This document shows, one piece after another, positions 1 through 35,265 of a stretch of 64,000 nucleotides of DNA. Position 1 is the first letter of the stretch; each line of letters begins with the position of its first letter. The notes beneath the pieces were generated by a model that saw only the letters and a program-made list of their open reading frames with translations, made no database searches and was not told where the DNA came from. A program made the translations under genes and the position numbers. The stretch is from Puffinus mauretanicus (lineage: Eukaryota > Chordata > Aves > Procellariiformes > Procellariidae): assembly GCA_023333565.1 (NCBI GenBank), contig JAJKFH010000787.1:1-64000 (forward strand). Direction: 5' to 3'.

Positions 1-1693
<1,693 letters not shown>

Positions 1694-2495
1694 ACGGACT
1701 GCTGGCAGGCGCGCCGCGCCTGCTGCATGAGTTGTCTCACTAGTATATGTTTGCCCAGGCAAATCTATACACCTCATGCTAGCCTCATAAAACTGGAATA
1801 AGCCTTCTTTCAAAAGAAACTTGCCCTCGGAAAGTCTCTACCTGATGTTAGACAAATGTCAGCACTGGATGGTCGAGCTGTCACTTGATATTTGACCCCG
1901 TTATTCGAGTTAACCGTTCCCTCGGTGTACACCTGAGCGAAATACCCTGTACAGACCCGCTCCCGCCCGCGGGGCTGGCCTGGCACCGCACCTCGGAGGA
2001 GAGCCCGCGCCCGACCGGGGCTCCCGCAGCCCCCCACACTGACAGCGGCCCGTCTCCCCGCGCCCCGGGCTGGGACCGGTGTGTACAGGGTATTTGGAGT
2101 CAGACTGTGCCGTACATCCAGTGTGGAGTATTCCAGATTTCCTGTAGAGGCTGGTAGGAGTCCATCGAGAATTCACTTCTGTCGCTGCCGTTCTAGCAAG
2201 GTTGGGAAAACATATCGCATCCGAGCCTTACGAACCAGTCTTCATTCTCCTCCCCACCCGTATCCCAGTCAACATCACGGGGCTGAAGTTACTCAACTTG
2301 AGTTGCTGAAACTTTGCATTTACACCTGTAAATTTATGCATCGTTTTAATTTATGTAAGATTTTTGTACGTTGCCTTAATGTTCTCACATGACGGTAGGA
2401 AACCAAAATTTGTAAGTCATCCTAAAGTTGAGAAATTGTAATGCCCAACAGCACATCATGGTGTAAGGAAAATAAAAAAGCGCTGCAGTAAACTC
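1694..2495 (+). other. ACTG1: ACTG1 3' untranslated region
   Basis: About 800 bp of transcript follow the stop. The distal half is AT-rich relative to its surroundings. It ends just after the poly(A) signal at 2471-2476 and before a [10 protein letters not shown] GU-rich stretch at about 2507-2520, as expected of a cleavage region. The exact cleavage base is not visible. Confidence 0.75.
2471..2476 (+). terminator. ACTG1: ACTG1 poly(A) signal AATAAA
   Basis: A canonical AATAAA lies inside a short A-rich run and is followed about 30 bp later by a GT-rich downstream element. This fixes the 3' end of ACTG1 at about 2485-2500. Confidence 0.8.
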
Positions 2496-4324
2496 CACCG
2501 GGGGCTGTGTGTGCTGCGTGGGGCGAGAGGGAGCTGCCATGGCGCTTTGGGGCTACAAGCAGCAGTGGGGTGCCAAGGAAGCGTCTCGGGGATGGAAGGG
2601 TGGTTCCAGCCTGCCCCGGGCAGGGCTCCGCTGCTGCCAGAACTGGTTTGGCACAGCTGCCTCCCCCTGCCTGTCCTGCCTCCAGCACGGCGGGTCCCAC
2701 GGCAGCTCCCCGGTGCTCTGGGCAAAGGTGTGGGGCTGGAGCGGGGCTTTGCCACCGGCCAGGGGGGTCTGGGGCTGAGGGGCGCCCCCCAGCCCCGCGC
2801 TCGGTGAGAACCTGGAGCGAGCCTCGCTGGTGGCATCGAGCCCACTGAGCCTGGCGTGCTGGCTGCGGCTGGGCCCCGTGCCACTGCCACGCACTGCTCT
2901 CGTTTCTGAGGGGAGGGAGAAACCTGCTAATTAATTAAAGTACCCAAGGTCAGGCAGTGCTGCTGCAATTAGGTCCTTGCTAGGTCTGCTGTGAACATGG
3001 CTCCACTTGTCCCTGCCCTCGCCCTGCTCCCTGCCATCCTGCGCCGGGGTGGCACCAGGGAAAGGCAGTGGAGCCCCTCCATCAGCCAGATCCTGCCAGC
3101 CGTGTGGCACAGCCAGGCACGCGCTGCCACGTCCTCCCGGTGCTGGGCCGGTTCTCCACTGAAGGCCGGGCTCCTCTTGCCCCCTTCCCCGGCCCCCTCT
3201 GCCCAGCCCAGCCCCTGCACAGGCTTCTCCAGCCGGGCCGACGCTCTTCCTCCCCTCCTCTTCACCGGTGCAAAGCAGGCGTGGACCAAAGCACCCGCGG
3301 TCCGTCATGGCCGGGCGTCGGGATGGGTGCGATTTGCCCTGGGGGCACCCGGCCTGTGTCGAAGCCCTTGGGGTGGCCACAGGCTTGTGCGGATCTGCAC
3401 GCACCTGCCCGCACTTGGTGTCCCCAAGAGAGCGAGTGACCGCGGGCACGATGGATGGCCGCGACCGCCCAGGGGGACAGCAGCACATCCGTCACCCAGG
3501 AACACTGCCTGCTCGGGGCGGGTGTCACTGTGCCGCAAGGGCACCGGCCACGGCAGAGACAAGCTGCAGCTGGGGGTGCTCGGGCAGCCCAAAGCGGTGC
3601 CCAGCGCCGGGCCGAGGCCCCTCTGCTCGCTGGTGAGCGCTGCTGGGCTGCACGGTGCCGGCTGTATGGCACCGCAGCGTGGTGAGCCGCAGGGTGCTGT
3701 GCCGGGTTCATGGTACCACATCGTGTTGCACCGTGCCATGTCGCTCCCTGCCGCGTTGCCCCAGGCGGCCTCCCGGCGTGTCCCACGATGACACCAACTG
3801 CCCGGCTGTCCCCAAAGCGTCCCCACTTGTCCTTGCCCACACCCAGGCCACCGGAGCCACTTTGGCACTAGGAGCCCAGCATCAGTTGCGCTTGGGGGTC
3901 CCGGCTGAGCCATAGCCCCTTGATGGGGTGGCACTGCGGCTGCCCTGGCACAGCAGCGGAGACGAGCGGCGGCCGCAGTGCTGCAGGGCAGGGGTCACCA
4001 TCGCCTCCATGCCAGGGACACCACATGGCCCCAGCTGTTGATCTGGGGGTGCAGGGGAAGGGGGTCACGGTGGGGCAGGACTGGGCACAGCTGTGCATGT
4101 GCAGTGCTGGGGCAACGCAGCCTGGGCAAGGATCAGGCCCAGCACGGGGCGGGGGTGTCTGGGTGCCCCCCAGCCCTGTCCCTGGCAGCCTCTGCCCCTC
4201 CAGCCCCGTGGAGCCGTGGCCTGGCCCCGGGGGTCCCTCCTGGCTGCCCAGGGGCTGGTGCAGGATGAGGCCCCCGGGGCCACCCAGCCTGCAGCACCTG
4301 CGCTCACCAACTGGCCAGCACCCC
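2496..4324. other. Intergenic DNA between convergent ACTG1 and BAHCC1
   Basis: GC-rich sequence without a recognisable gene. Open frames here on both strands are long only because stop codons are rare in this composition. A short AT patch at about 2925-2945 (TTAATTAA type) is the one visible exception. Confidence 0.6.
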
Positions 4325-4675
4325 CCTAGCACCCCCCCAGCTGTCTGCCCGTCTGTCTGTCCATCAGTCCAGCCCTCTGCGCACCCATCTGTCCGCCCAG
4401 CCCTCCCGGCACCTGTCTGCCTGTCCATCTGTCCAGCCCGCCCCGCAGCCGTCTGTCTGTCCAGCCATCCTTCCATGCCTGCACCAATCTGTCCATCCTC
4501 CTTACAGCCGTCTGTCTGTCCATCCCTCCCCGCACCCATCTGTCCGTCCGTCCGCCCCTCCCTGCAGCCATCCGTCTGTCCCTCCATTTCCCCAGCCATC
4601 CACCCGCCCCTCCATCCTGCCGTCCTCGTGTCCGTCTGTCCACCCCCCTCCCTCCACCCCCCGTCCGTCGGTCGC
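4325..4675. repeat. CTGTCTGTCC-type minisatellite
   Basis: Degenerate tandem units of roughly 15 to 40 bp, built from CTGTCTGTCCATCC and CACCCATCTGTCC blocks, run through this interval. The plus strand is strongly pyrimidine-biased. Units vary too much for an exact copy number by eye. Confidence 0.75.
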
Positions 4676-4689
4676 GCCCTGGCCTGGGG

Positions 4690-5000
4690 CGGCCGCCAGG
4701 GGGCAGCACCGCTCCGCGCTCTGCCGCATGACACGAGTTTGCGCGGTCTCAGCTCCGCGGGGGCGGGGCTGGGCGGAGTGGGCGGGGCCTCCCGGGGGCG
4801 GGGTGGGGCAGGAGGGGCCCCGCCCCCGTTACACCCGCCCCCCCCATCCCGGCAGCTGCCGGCCGGAGGGAAAGGGTTAACGGCACCCGGGTGGTGAGAA
4901 CAAAAGGGCTCCCCGCCAGCCAATGGGCGCCGGGCTCTGCATCCCCTCACCCTCTGGTTGGCTGCGGCGCGGCCAATGGCGTGCGAGTTCTGCCTGTCCG
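4690..5000. promoter_or_regulatory. Orphan CpG-island promoter-like block
   Basis: Several GC boxes (GGGCGGGGC type) lie at about 4755-4805. CCAAT boxes follow at about 4919 and 4971, with an inverted one (GGTTGGCTG) between them at about 4956, all in CpG-dense DNA. This resembles a housekeeping promoter, but it lies between the 3' ends of two convergent genes and has no annotated target that I recognise. A GTTAAC site sits just upstream. No TATA box is evident. Confidence 0.4.
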
Positions 5001-5084
5001 TCTGTCTCCACGTGGGGTGGGAGCGCTCGGTCCCTCCCCCCCTCGCTGCTGGGGGCGGGCCCGGAACGCGCGGGCAGCTCCTGC

Positions 5085-5700
5085 CTGCACCCCCCCTGCC
5101 TGCACCCCCCTGCCTGCACCCCCCCCCGCCTGCACCCCCTGCCTGCACTCCACCCCGCCTGCACCCCCTGCCTGCACCCCCTGCCTGCACCCCCCTGCCT
5201 GCACGCTCGCCCTGCCTGCATACCCCTGCCTGCACCTTCCTGCCTGCAACCCCCTGCCTGCACCCGGCTGCCTGCACCCTTCTGCCTACATTTCTCCTGC
5301 CTGCAGCTTCCTGCATCCTGCCTGCATCCCTCCTGCAGCCTTCCTTCCCCCATCGGCAGCCTCCTGCCTGCATCCTGCCTGCATCCTGCCTGCATCCTCC
5401 TTCCACCCTTCCGCAGGCTCCCTCCCCTCTCCTGCATCGCTCCTGCAGCCCCTTCCTCCCCCCTACATCCCTCCACCTTTCATCCCTCCCAGCCCCTCAT
5501 CTGTCCTGCCTGCAGCCCCCCCGCACCCCCCAGACCCGCTGCGGCCCTGTGTCCCCTGCCTGCATCCCCCCAGCCCTGCCCGCGTCCCCCCCCTAGCCCT
5601 GCCCGCGTCCCCCCCCCCAGCCCTGCCCGCGTCCCCCCCCAGCCCTGCATTCCTGCACCCCCCGCGAGGCACAGCCCCTGCCCCGTCCTGCATGCACCCA
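5085..5700. repeat. CTGCCTGCACCCCC minisatellite
   Basis: Tandem units of about 12 to 16 bp with the core CTGCCTGCACC run from 5085 to about 5300. They then decay into CTGCATCCC and CCCTGCCCGCGTCCC variants up to about 5700. On the minus strand, the sense strand of BAHCC1, this is a series of G5 runs spaced by TGCAGGCA, so it could form G-quadruplexes just past the BAHCC1 cleavage site. Confidence 0.85.
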
Positions 5701-5814
5701 GCTGGGGAGGCCTCTGGGGGGGGCCTGGAAGGGTGCCCAGAACTGGGGGTGCAGGGCGCAGCCGGCGGCAGCCGTGCCGGGAGGGAAACTGAGGCAGCGC
5801 AGAGAGCAGAGCCG

Positions 5815-6725
5815 GCGCCAGCAACGGTTCATATATTTATTCATAAGCCAAGTTATCAATAAAAAAGTTCCATACTAAAAGGCCTTTACATAGAGTTTGC
5901 TGTTCATAAAACCTTTGTGTTTTTAATCCTTTTTTTCCTTTTTTTTTTTTCCTTTTTTTTTTTTATTGTTGGATTTTTTTTGTCTCGTTTTGTGTTTTTA
6001 GTGTTTACACTGGAAAAGCCCCCGCCGCCGCGCGGCCTGTACACATTTACAGCGCGGGGCGGCGGCGGGCGGCGGCGGGCAGGGCTCGGCGGGACGGGCC
6101 AGCGTCCGCCGGCACCGCGGCCACCCCGCTATTGCACTGGGGCCGGGCGGCGGCAGCGGGACCCCCGGGGGGGCCGGGAGAGCCACCCCGCCAGCCCCCC
6201 GCCCGCCTCCGTGCCCGAGCCGTGCCGGGGGCCGAGCCCCCCGCCCTGCCGCCGCGTCCCCCCTATATACAGAGCTCCCCCGCTGTCCTCGTCCCAGCCA
6301 GGCTGGGGGAAACAGTGCACTGAAACGGAAACGCGCCCCCCGCCCCCCGCCCCTTATTATTATTAATTTTTTTTTGTTGTTTTTTTTTCGTTGTTTTTTT
6401 TTTTGTTGGTTTGTCTCTTTTCCATAAAACTTCCCGGAAGAAATACAATATTTACACGCAAAATAAATAGAACAACACACCTGATTTCTGCTTCACCTGC
6501 TGGCAAACAGTCAGAGGTACTAGGGAAAGTATGGCTTGTAGGGGACCCCCCCTGCGCCCCCCGCGACGACGATGACGATGACGATGATGATGATACCCCC
6601 ACGCCCTCCCCGGCCACCCCGGGCTTTGCATAATTGCCGGGAAGGAGCCCCGCGGCCGAGGGGGCACGCGGGGGGGGGCTGCCCGTCCCCGTCCCCCTCC
6701 CCGCGCCCGGGGCGGGCACGGGGGG
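5815..6725 (-). other. BAHCC1: BAHCC1 3' untranslated region
   Basis: About 0.9 kb between the TGA stop and the poly(A) signal. In the transcript sense it contains a (GAT/GAC-complement) triplet tract at 6565-6594 and two long A-rich tracts opposite the plus-strand T runs at 5927-5980 and 6365-6412. The proximal part is GC-rich. Confidence 0.7.
5836..5841 (-). terminator. BAHCC1: BAHCC1 poly(A) signal AATAAA
   Basis: TTTATT on the plus strand reads AATAAA in the sense of BAHCC1. It lies about 0.9 kb past the stop, at the edge where AT-rich 3'UTR gives way to GC-rich intergenic DNA. Cleavage is inferred at about 5815-5822. Confidence 0.7.
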
Positions 6726-30132
<23,407 letters not shown>

Positions 30133-31888
30133 CTGGCACAAGGGAGAGAAAGGAGAGCGTGAGAGCGCGGCCGAGCCGGGGCGTTACGGCCCCCCCACGT
30201 CCCCAGGCCCCCCAGCACACAGGTCCCCAGTTTCCCCAGTACGCAGCCCCCTTTTTCCCCAATATCCCCCGTGCACGGTCCCCCGTTTCCCCGCCATCCC
30301 CGGGGCACAGCCCCCCCCATTTCCCCCACACTCCCGGTTCGCGGTCCCCAGTTCCCCCAGTACCCCCAGTGCACGGCCCCCCCCCCCATTTCCCCGCTGC
30401 TCCCGGAGCACGGCCCCGGCCCCCCCGCCCGCCCCGCCCCGGGGCACGGCCCCGCTCCCCCGGCCGCCCCCCGCTCCCGCTGCAAGGCTCGTTGTTCTCC
30501 CCGCCGCTCGGGCCCTTTTCTCCCCGGTGCGCGGCCCCGGCCCTTCCCCGCCGCTCGGGCCCGGCTCCCCGGGTGCACAGGCCCTTGTTTTCCCGGGTGC
30601 TCGGTCCCCCCCCCCGGCTCCCCCCCGGTGCTCGCACCGCAGTTCCCGGTGCTCGGACCCCGCTCGCCCCCGGTCTCCCGGCTGCACGGGCCCCGTTCCC
30701 CGGCGTCTCCCCGCCGCACGGCGCTTCCCCTCCCCGTTCTCCCTTCGCCCCCGGCAGCACGGCCCCGCTGCCCGCTGCGCGGAGCCCCCTCTCCGGCTCG
30801 CGCGGCCGCCGCTCCCCGGTTCCCCCCCCGGTGCTCGGGCCCCCGCTGCCCGGCCCCGGTGCCGGCTCCCGCCCGCCGGAGCCCGCCCAGGCCGCCCGGT
30901 GCGCCGGGGCATTGTTCTCGGCAGCGCCGGGGCCGGCGGGCCCGATCCGGCGGGGAGACGGCGGCTGCCGGGGCCGGGCCGGGCCGCGGCGAACAAAGGG
31001 GCGCGGAGCAGCGAGCGCGGCCGGGGGCTCCCGGCCCCTCCCGGCCCGGGGCTGCGCGGCCCCGGGGCCGCCGCGGGCGGCGGAGCGAGCGCGGCCGTAT
31101 TGTCCCGGGGGGCGGCGGAGCGCAGCCCCGGGAGAGGGGAAGGCGCGCACCGCCGGGAAACGGGGGGTTGTTTAAATAAAATTGCAGCCAAGCAATGTAA
31201 AATAAGGCAGTTTTTTTAAAGGCGAAAAAAAATTGAATGCAAAAAAAAAAAATTTTAGGGGTAGGGGGAAATAACTTGAGGCAAAAAAAATGTAATGCGA
31301 AAAATTTTAACGCAGGAAAGGTTCGACGCGAAAAAATGTTTTAGTGCACAAAATTTTGCAGGCGGAGATTTTTGATGCGAAGATTTTTAACGGGAAAAAA
31401 TATTTTAGTGTGAAAAAATCAATGCAAAAAAACATTTTAAGGCAAAAAAATTAACGCAAAAAAAAACATTTTAACGCAAAAAAACAATGCAAAAAAAACA
31501 TTTTAACGCAAAAAAATTAACGCAAAAAAAAACGTTTTAACGCAAAAAAATTAACGCAATAAAAAACATTTTAACGCAAAAAAAATGCAGAAAAAATTTA
31601 ACGCAAAAAAAACATTTTAGCGCAAAAAAATTAACGCAAAAAAAACATTTTAACGCAAAAAAATTAACGCGAAAAACCTATTTTAACGCAGAAAAATTAC
31701 CGCAAAGAATATTTTAATAGCAGAAAACAGGCAAAAAATATTCGAATGCCAAAAGAAAAAAAAAAATCAATGCAAAAAAAAAAAAATAAAGGCGACAAAA
31801 AAAAAAAAAAAGAGAATACCAAAGCGCCAAAAAAATTAAAATAACCCCCGAACACCCCCCACCCGCCCGTACGATCGCAGTTACTTAC
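30133..31888 (-). other. BAHCC1: BAHCC1 intron 1
   Basis: It is bounded by the acceptor at 30133-30134 and a perfect GTAAGTAA donor (minus strand) at 31881-31888. It holds a CCCCAGTTTCCCC-type degenerate repeat (about 30185-30420), very GC-rich DNA to 31190, and the A-rich satellite at 31195-31810. Confidence 0.55.
31195..31810. repeat. A-rich tandem repeat with CpG-containing core AACGCAAAAAAA
   Basis: A low-complexity array made of TTAACGCAAAAAAA and CATTTTAACGCAAAAA blocks, most regular between 31425 and 31700 with a period near 30 bp. Almost every A run is preceded by ACGC, so CpG is retained inside an AT-rich repeat. On the minus strand, the transcript sense, it is T-rich with GCGTTAA. 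Confidence 0.9.
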
Positions 31889-32160
31889 CGGAGGGGCGTT
31901 CCGCGCGCGCGGGGCGAGTGCGGTCCCGCCGGCGCGGGGCGGCCCTGGCGGGGTGCGCAGCGTGCTCCTGCCGGTGCCCGTGCACTGCCCATGCACCGGC
32001 TGCTCCTGCAGCAAAGGGAACCGGGGAGGGGGGGGCGGGGGGGTTGGAAGGGGGGGAGGTGGGGGGGGGGGGGGGACCCCGCCGCGCCTCCCCGCTCACG
32101 CCGCGCACTCCGCCGGGCGACGCGCCCCGCATGCTAATAAGCGCGTGCCCCCCGCGCGCG
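31889..32160 (-). other. BAHCC1: Probable noncoding first exon of BAHCC1 (5' end approximate)
   Basis: The donor GTAAGTAA directly after 31889 is the best 5' splice site upstream of the coding exons. It lies at the inner edge of a CpG island with CCAAT boxes. The transcription start cannot be seen; the upper limit given is a guess just inside the first CCAAT box. Confidence 0.4.
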
Positions 32161-32164
32161 CGCG

Positions 32165-32640
32165 CGCCGCCCCGCCATTGGCCGCCGCCGCCGCGCGGCG
32201 CTCGCGCCCCGCCGGCTACAATCCCCTCCCCCTCAGCTCTCTCCACACCCTTCGACGCTCCGCCCCCCCCCCCCCCTTCCCCTCGCTGCGTCAGCGCGCC
32301 CTCCCAATAGGCTTGGCGCCCCGCCAGCCGCCTGCCAATCAGGGCGCGGCGGGGGTTGAGACGCCGAGCGGCGGCGCCTAATTCAAGCCCGGCGGATGAA
32401 TGGGAGGGGGTGGGGGGGGAGGAGGGAGGAGCGCGCATGCGCCGTGCATCGCAGCGGGGGGGGGTGTTGCGTTGCAGCGGGGGTTGCGTTGCAGCGGGGG
32501 TTGCATTGCACCTTCGGTGCAATGCAACCCCCGCTGCAACGCAACCCCCCCCCCGCCCCTGGGTGCTGATTGGCTGGCCGCCCGCCAGCCCGCTGTCAAT
32601 CACGCAGTGTAAACAAGGCGCTGATTGGCTGGCTACTGAG
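32165..32640. promoter_or_regulatory. BAHCC1: CpG-island promoter of BAHCC1 with five CCAAT boxes
   Basis: CCAAT or its complement lies at 32177-32181, 32304-32308, 32335-32339, 32569-32573 and 32624-32628, some in the extended NF-Y form CCAATCA/TGATTGG. A TGCGTCA element is at about 32287. There is no TATA box. The position upstream of the proposed noncoding exon supports BAHCC1, but orientation is not fixed by the sequence. Confidence 0.55.
32479..32549. repeat. Perfect 34-bp inverted repeat with 3-base loop
   Basis: The left arm 32479-32512 and right arm 32516-32549 are exact reverse complements, separated only by TTC. The arm is itself a diverged tandem of a 17-bp unit around TTGCGTTGCAGCGGGGG, copied again just upstream (about 32466-32482). 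It lies inside the CCAAT-box promoter. Confidence 0.97.
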
Positions 32641-32879
32641 AACAGCGATGACGGGCCCCGCGCGCGGTTTCAAGGCGGCCCCCGGAGGAGGAAGGGGGGG
32701 GGACACACACCGGTTTCTAGGCTCCCCCCCTACCCCCCCCCACCCCGGGCGGACCCCGAGGGCCGGGAGCGGCGCGGGGGAGATCAAAGGCGGCGGCGAG
32801 AGGGGAACGGGCCGGAGTCACCCACCGGCTCCGCCGGCAGGTCTGCGGGGGGGCTGGGGGGTTGTAAGGGGCGGGGGGG

Positions 32880-33255
32880 GCTGTGCAATGGGGGGGGGGG
32901 GCTGCAATGCTGTGCGTGCAATGGGGGGCTGTGCGTGCAATGCTAGGGGGGTCGTGCGATGGGGAGGGGGTGCAGTGCTGGGGGGGGTCATACGGTGCAA
33001 GGTGGGGGGGTGGTGCAATGCTGGGGGGCTGTGCGGTGTGGGAGGGGGTGTGTGCAATGCTGGGGGGGCATGCGGTGCAAGGCGGGAGGGTGCAATGTTG
33101 GGGGGCCGTGCAATGGGGAGGGGGTGCAATGCTGGGGGGCCATGCGGTGCAAAGGCGGTGCGGTGCAATGTTGGGGGGCTGTGCGGTGTGGGAGGGGGTG
33201 CAGTGCTGGGGGGCCGTGCGGTGCAATGGGGGGGCCAGTGCAATTATCAAGGGGC
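32880..33255. repeat. GTGCAATGCTGGGGGGC minisatellite
   Basis: A G-rich tandem array with a recurring GTGCAATG[C/G].GGGGGG core and units of about 20 to 40 bp. The GTGCAATG word also occurs in the hairpin at 32479-32549. Confidence 0.85.
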
Positions 33256-33404
33256 CGCGCGGTGCAGGGGGCTGCGCAGGGTGAGGGGGCCGGGGCCGTC
33301 ACCCCCGGGGGCCGTGCGACGGGAGGGGCGGCGGGGGCCGAGGGCCGGCCCTGGGAGCGGCAGCGCCCGTCACCGCGGGTCCCCGTCAGGGCACTGCGGC
33401 CGGT
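33256..33404. other. Intergenic GC-rich stretch
   Basis: CpG-rich sequence between the minisatellite and the AT island. No feature recognised. Confidence 0.6.
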
Positions 33405-33515
33405 AGGGGTTTTTGAAATAAAAGGACGTAATTGATTGAAAATGCTCAAATAAATCCAAATAACTTGTAAAAGCGATTAGATTACAACGGAGCTATTCAT
33501 TACGCCAGGACGACA
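33405..33515. promoter_or_regulatory. Candidate conserved noncoding element upstream of BAHCC1
   Basis: A sharp AT-rich island with GAAATAAAAGGACGTAATTG, TGATTGAAAATG, AAATAAATCC, GCGATTAGATTAC and CTATTCATTACG, about 0.8 kb beyond the BAHCC1 promoter. Confidence 0.45.
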
Positions 33516-34390
33516 ATCGAGTTAGGAGGGCGAGCGGCCGGGGGACGCGGCACAGCCCGTGGGGACCCTCCGGCACCGCGGCCGCACCGCGCACCGCACG
33601 GCACGGACAGACCCGCGCGCACCGGGACGCACGGCCACGGCACACGGCCCAGCGCTCAGGCAGCCCCGGGGACGGGGCACAAGGCCAGGCTGCGGGGACA
33701 GCCGGCTGCACCGCGGGGCGCAGCCCTAGCACCGGCGCTAGCGCAGGGGGACGTGCGGCTGCGGCAGGGAGCGATGCCCAGGGACACACGGACACATGGA
33801 CGGAGGGACACGGGATCACGCCGCAAGCATGGACCTCACGTGCCCGGAGGCAGCGCACACCCAGCCTCCTCCACGGCCGCGGTGCAAAGGCCGCGGTGCC
33901 GGCAGGCACCAGCGCGGTGCAGGCGGCGCTGCCGGGGGTGAGCACCGCGGTGCCGCGGGCCCATCGGCGCGGCGGGGATTTCTCCTGCACCCGGGCGAGG
34001 AGCGGGGCGGGGGCTGGGCTGCGGGAGGGGGGACGTGCTGGGACCCTCTGGGGACGGACTCTCGCTGTCCTGCCGCCCCAGGACCCCCCTCCCTGCCTGC
34101 CGCCCCCCAAAAAGCTCTTTTTCGTCCTCGATTCTTTTCCCTGTGGTGGTTCAAAGCAGCTGCCGCAGCAGAGCACCCTGGCCGGCACGGGCCGAGCTCT
34201 GCAGCCGGATCCAGGGCTCCCCCTCTCCCGGGGAAACCCGCCGCGGGGAGCGGGGCTGGCCGCATCCTGACCCTGGATGTGCACGGCAGCACTGAGCCGC
34301 AGCCCGCGGTCACCCCCGCGCCCTGGGAAACGCGCTAAAACATCCCCGCTGGATCCCTCTCCATCTGGGAAAGGCCGGGAAAGGGCTCCG
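33516..34390. other. Intergenic GC-rich DNA
   Basis: No gene, RNA or clear repeat is recognisable. Long open frames here reflect base composition. Confidence 0.6.
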
Positions 34391-34480
34391 GCCCGATAAA
34401 TAATGTTACGGATTAACCCAGCGCGTGGAATCGTTGCCAAACGGGAGCGTGCGATGCAAATCCCGGCGCTGGGGTAACGG
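34391..34480. promoter_or_regulatory. Candidate regulatory island with POU octamer
   Basis: It contains GATAAATAATG, GGATTAACCC and an exact ATGCAAAT (34454-34461) in GC-rich surroundings. Confidence 0.35.
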
Positions 34481-34759
34481 TGTGCCGGGTGCCGGCGGCG
34501 CGGTGGGTTGGGGCCGGCGCATTGTTCGGGCGCCGGTGGTCGGGGAGCGCTGGGAAACAGTTTCTTGACTGTTGCAAAAAAAAAAAAACCCACCCAAAAC
34601 CAACCAAACAAAAAAGTGGCTGTGAGGCTCTTCCTTCCCCCAGCAAGCGCCGGGGGGGAGTGGGAGTGGGAGTGGGCTGGGAAACCCCCCAGTGCTGGGT
34701 GGGAAGGGGCTGAGCCAGGGGCTTGTGGAGCTGCGAGCCCCGAGCCTGCATCCCTGGGT

Positions 34760-35265
34760 ACAGGGGGCAGACCCCCCCCCGTGGGTAGACATCTCCGTGG
34801 GCATACCCCCCCTTCCGTGCCCAGAACCCCCATGAGCAGATTCCCAGTGGGTACACATCCCCCGTGGGAGACACCCCCCCCGTGGGTATGCATCCCCCGT
34901 GGGCAGGACCCCCCGCTGTGGATACACATCCCTCGTGGGAGACACTCCCTCCCTGTGGGTACACATCCCCCATGGGCAAACCCCTCCCCGTGGGTACACA
35001 TCCCCCGTGGGCATACCCACCCCCTCTTCCATGCACAGAACCCCCATGGGCAGATTCCCAGTGGGTACACATCCCCCGTGGGCAGGACCCCCACCCGGTG
35101 GGTACAAATCCCCCGTGGGCAAACCCCCCCCGTGGGTACACATCCCCCGTGGGCATACCCACTCCCCCTTCCATGTGCAGAACGCCCGTGGGCAGATTCC
35201 CAGTGGGTAGACGTCCCCCGTGGGCAGACCCCTCCCCCATGGGCAGACCCCTCCGCGTGGGTTGT
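34760..35265. repeat. Higher-order CCCCGTGGGTACACATCC minisatellite
   Basis: Basic units of about 35 to 45 bp (CCCCGTGGGTACACATCCCC plus a variable part) are grouped into a higher-order unit. The word AGATTCCCAGTGGGTA recurs near 34838, 35052 and 35194, each time following TTCC.TG..CAGAAC. This makes a long open frame on the minus strand that I do not believe is coding. Confidence 0.9.

Noticed and set aside
3868..5406. A 512-codon minus-strand frame downstream of BAHCC1
   Set aside because: It encodes CRQ/AGG and DGQT repeats from the two minisatellites. No start context or domain.
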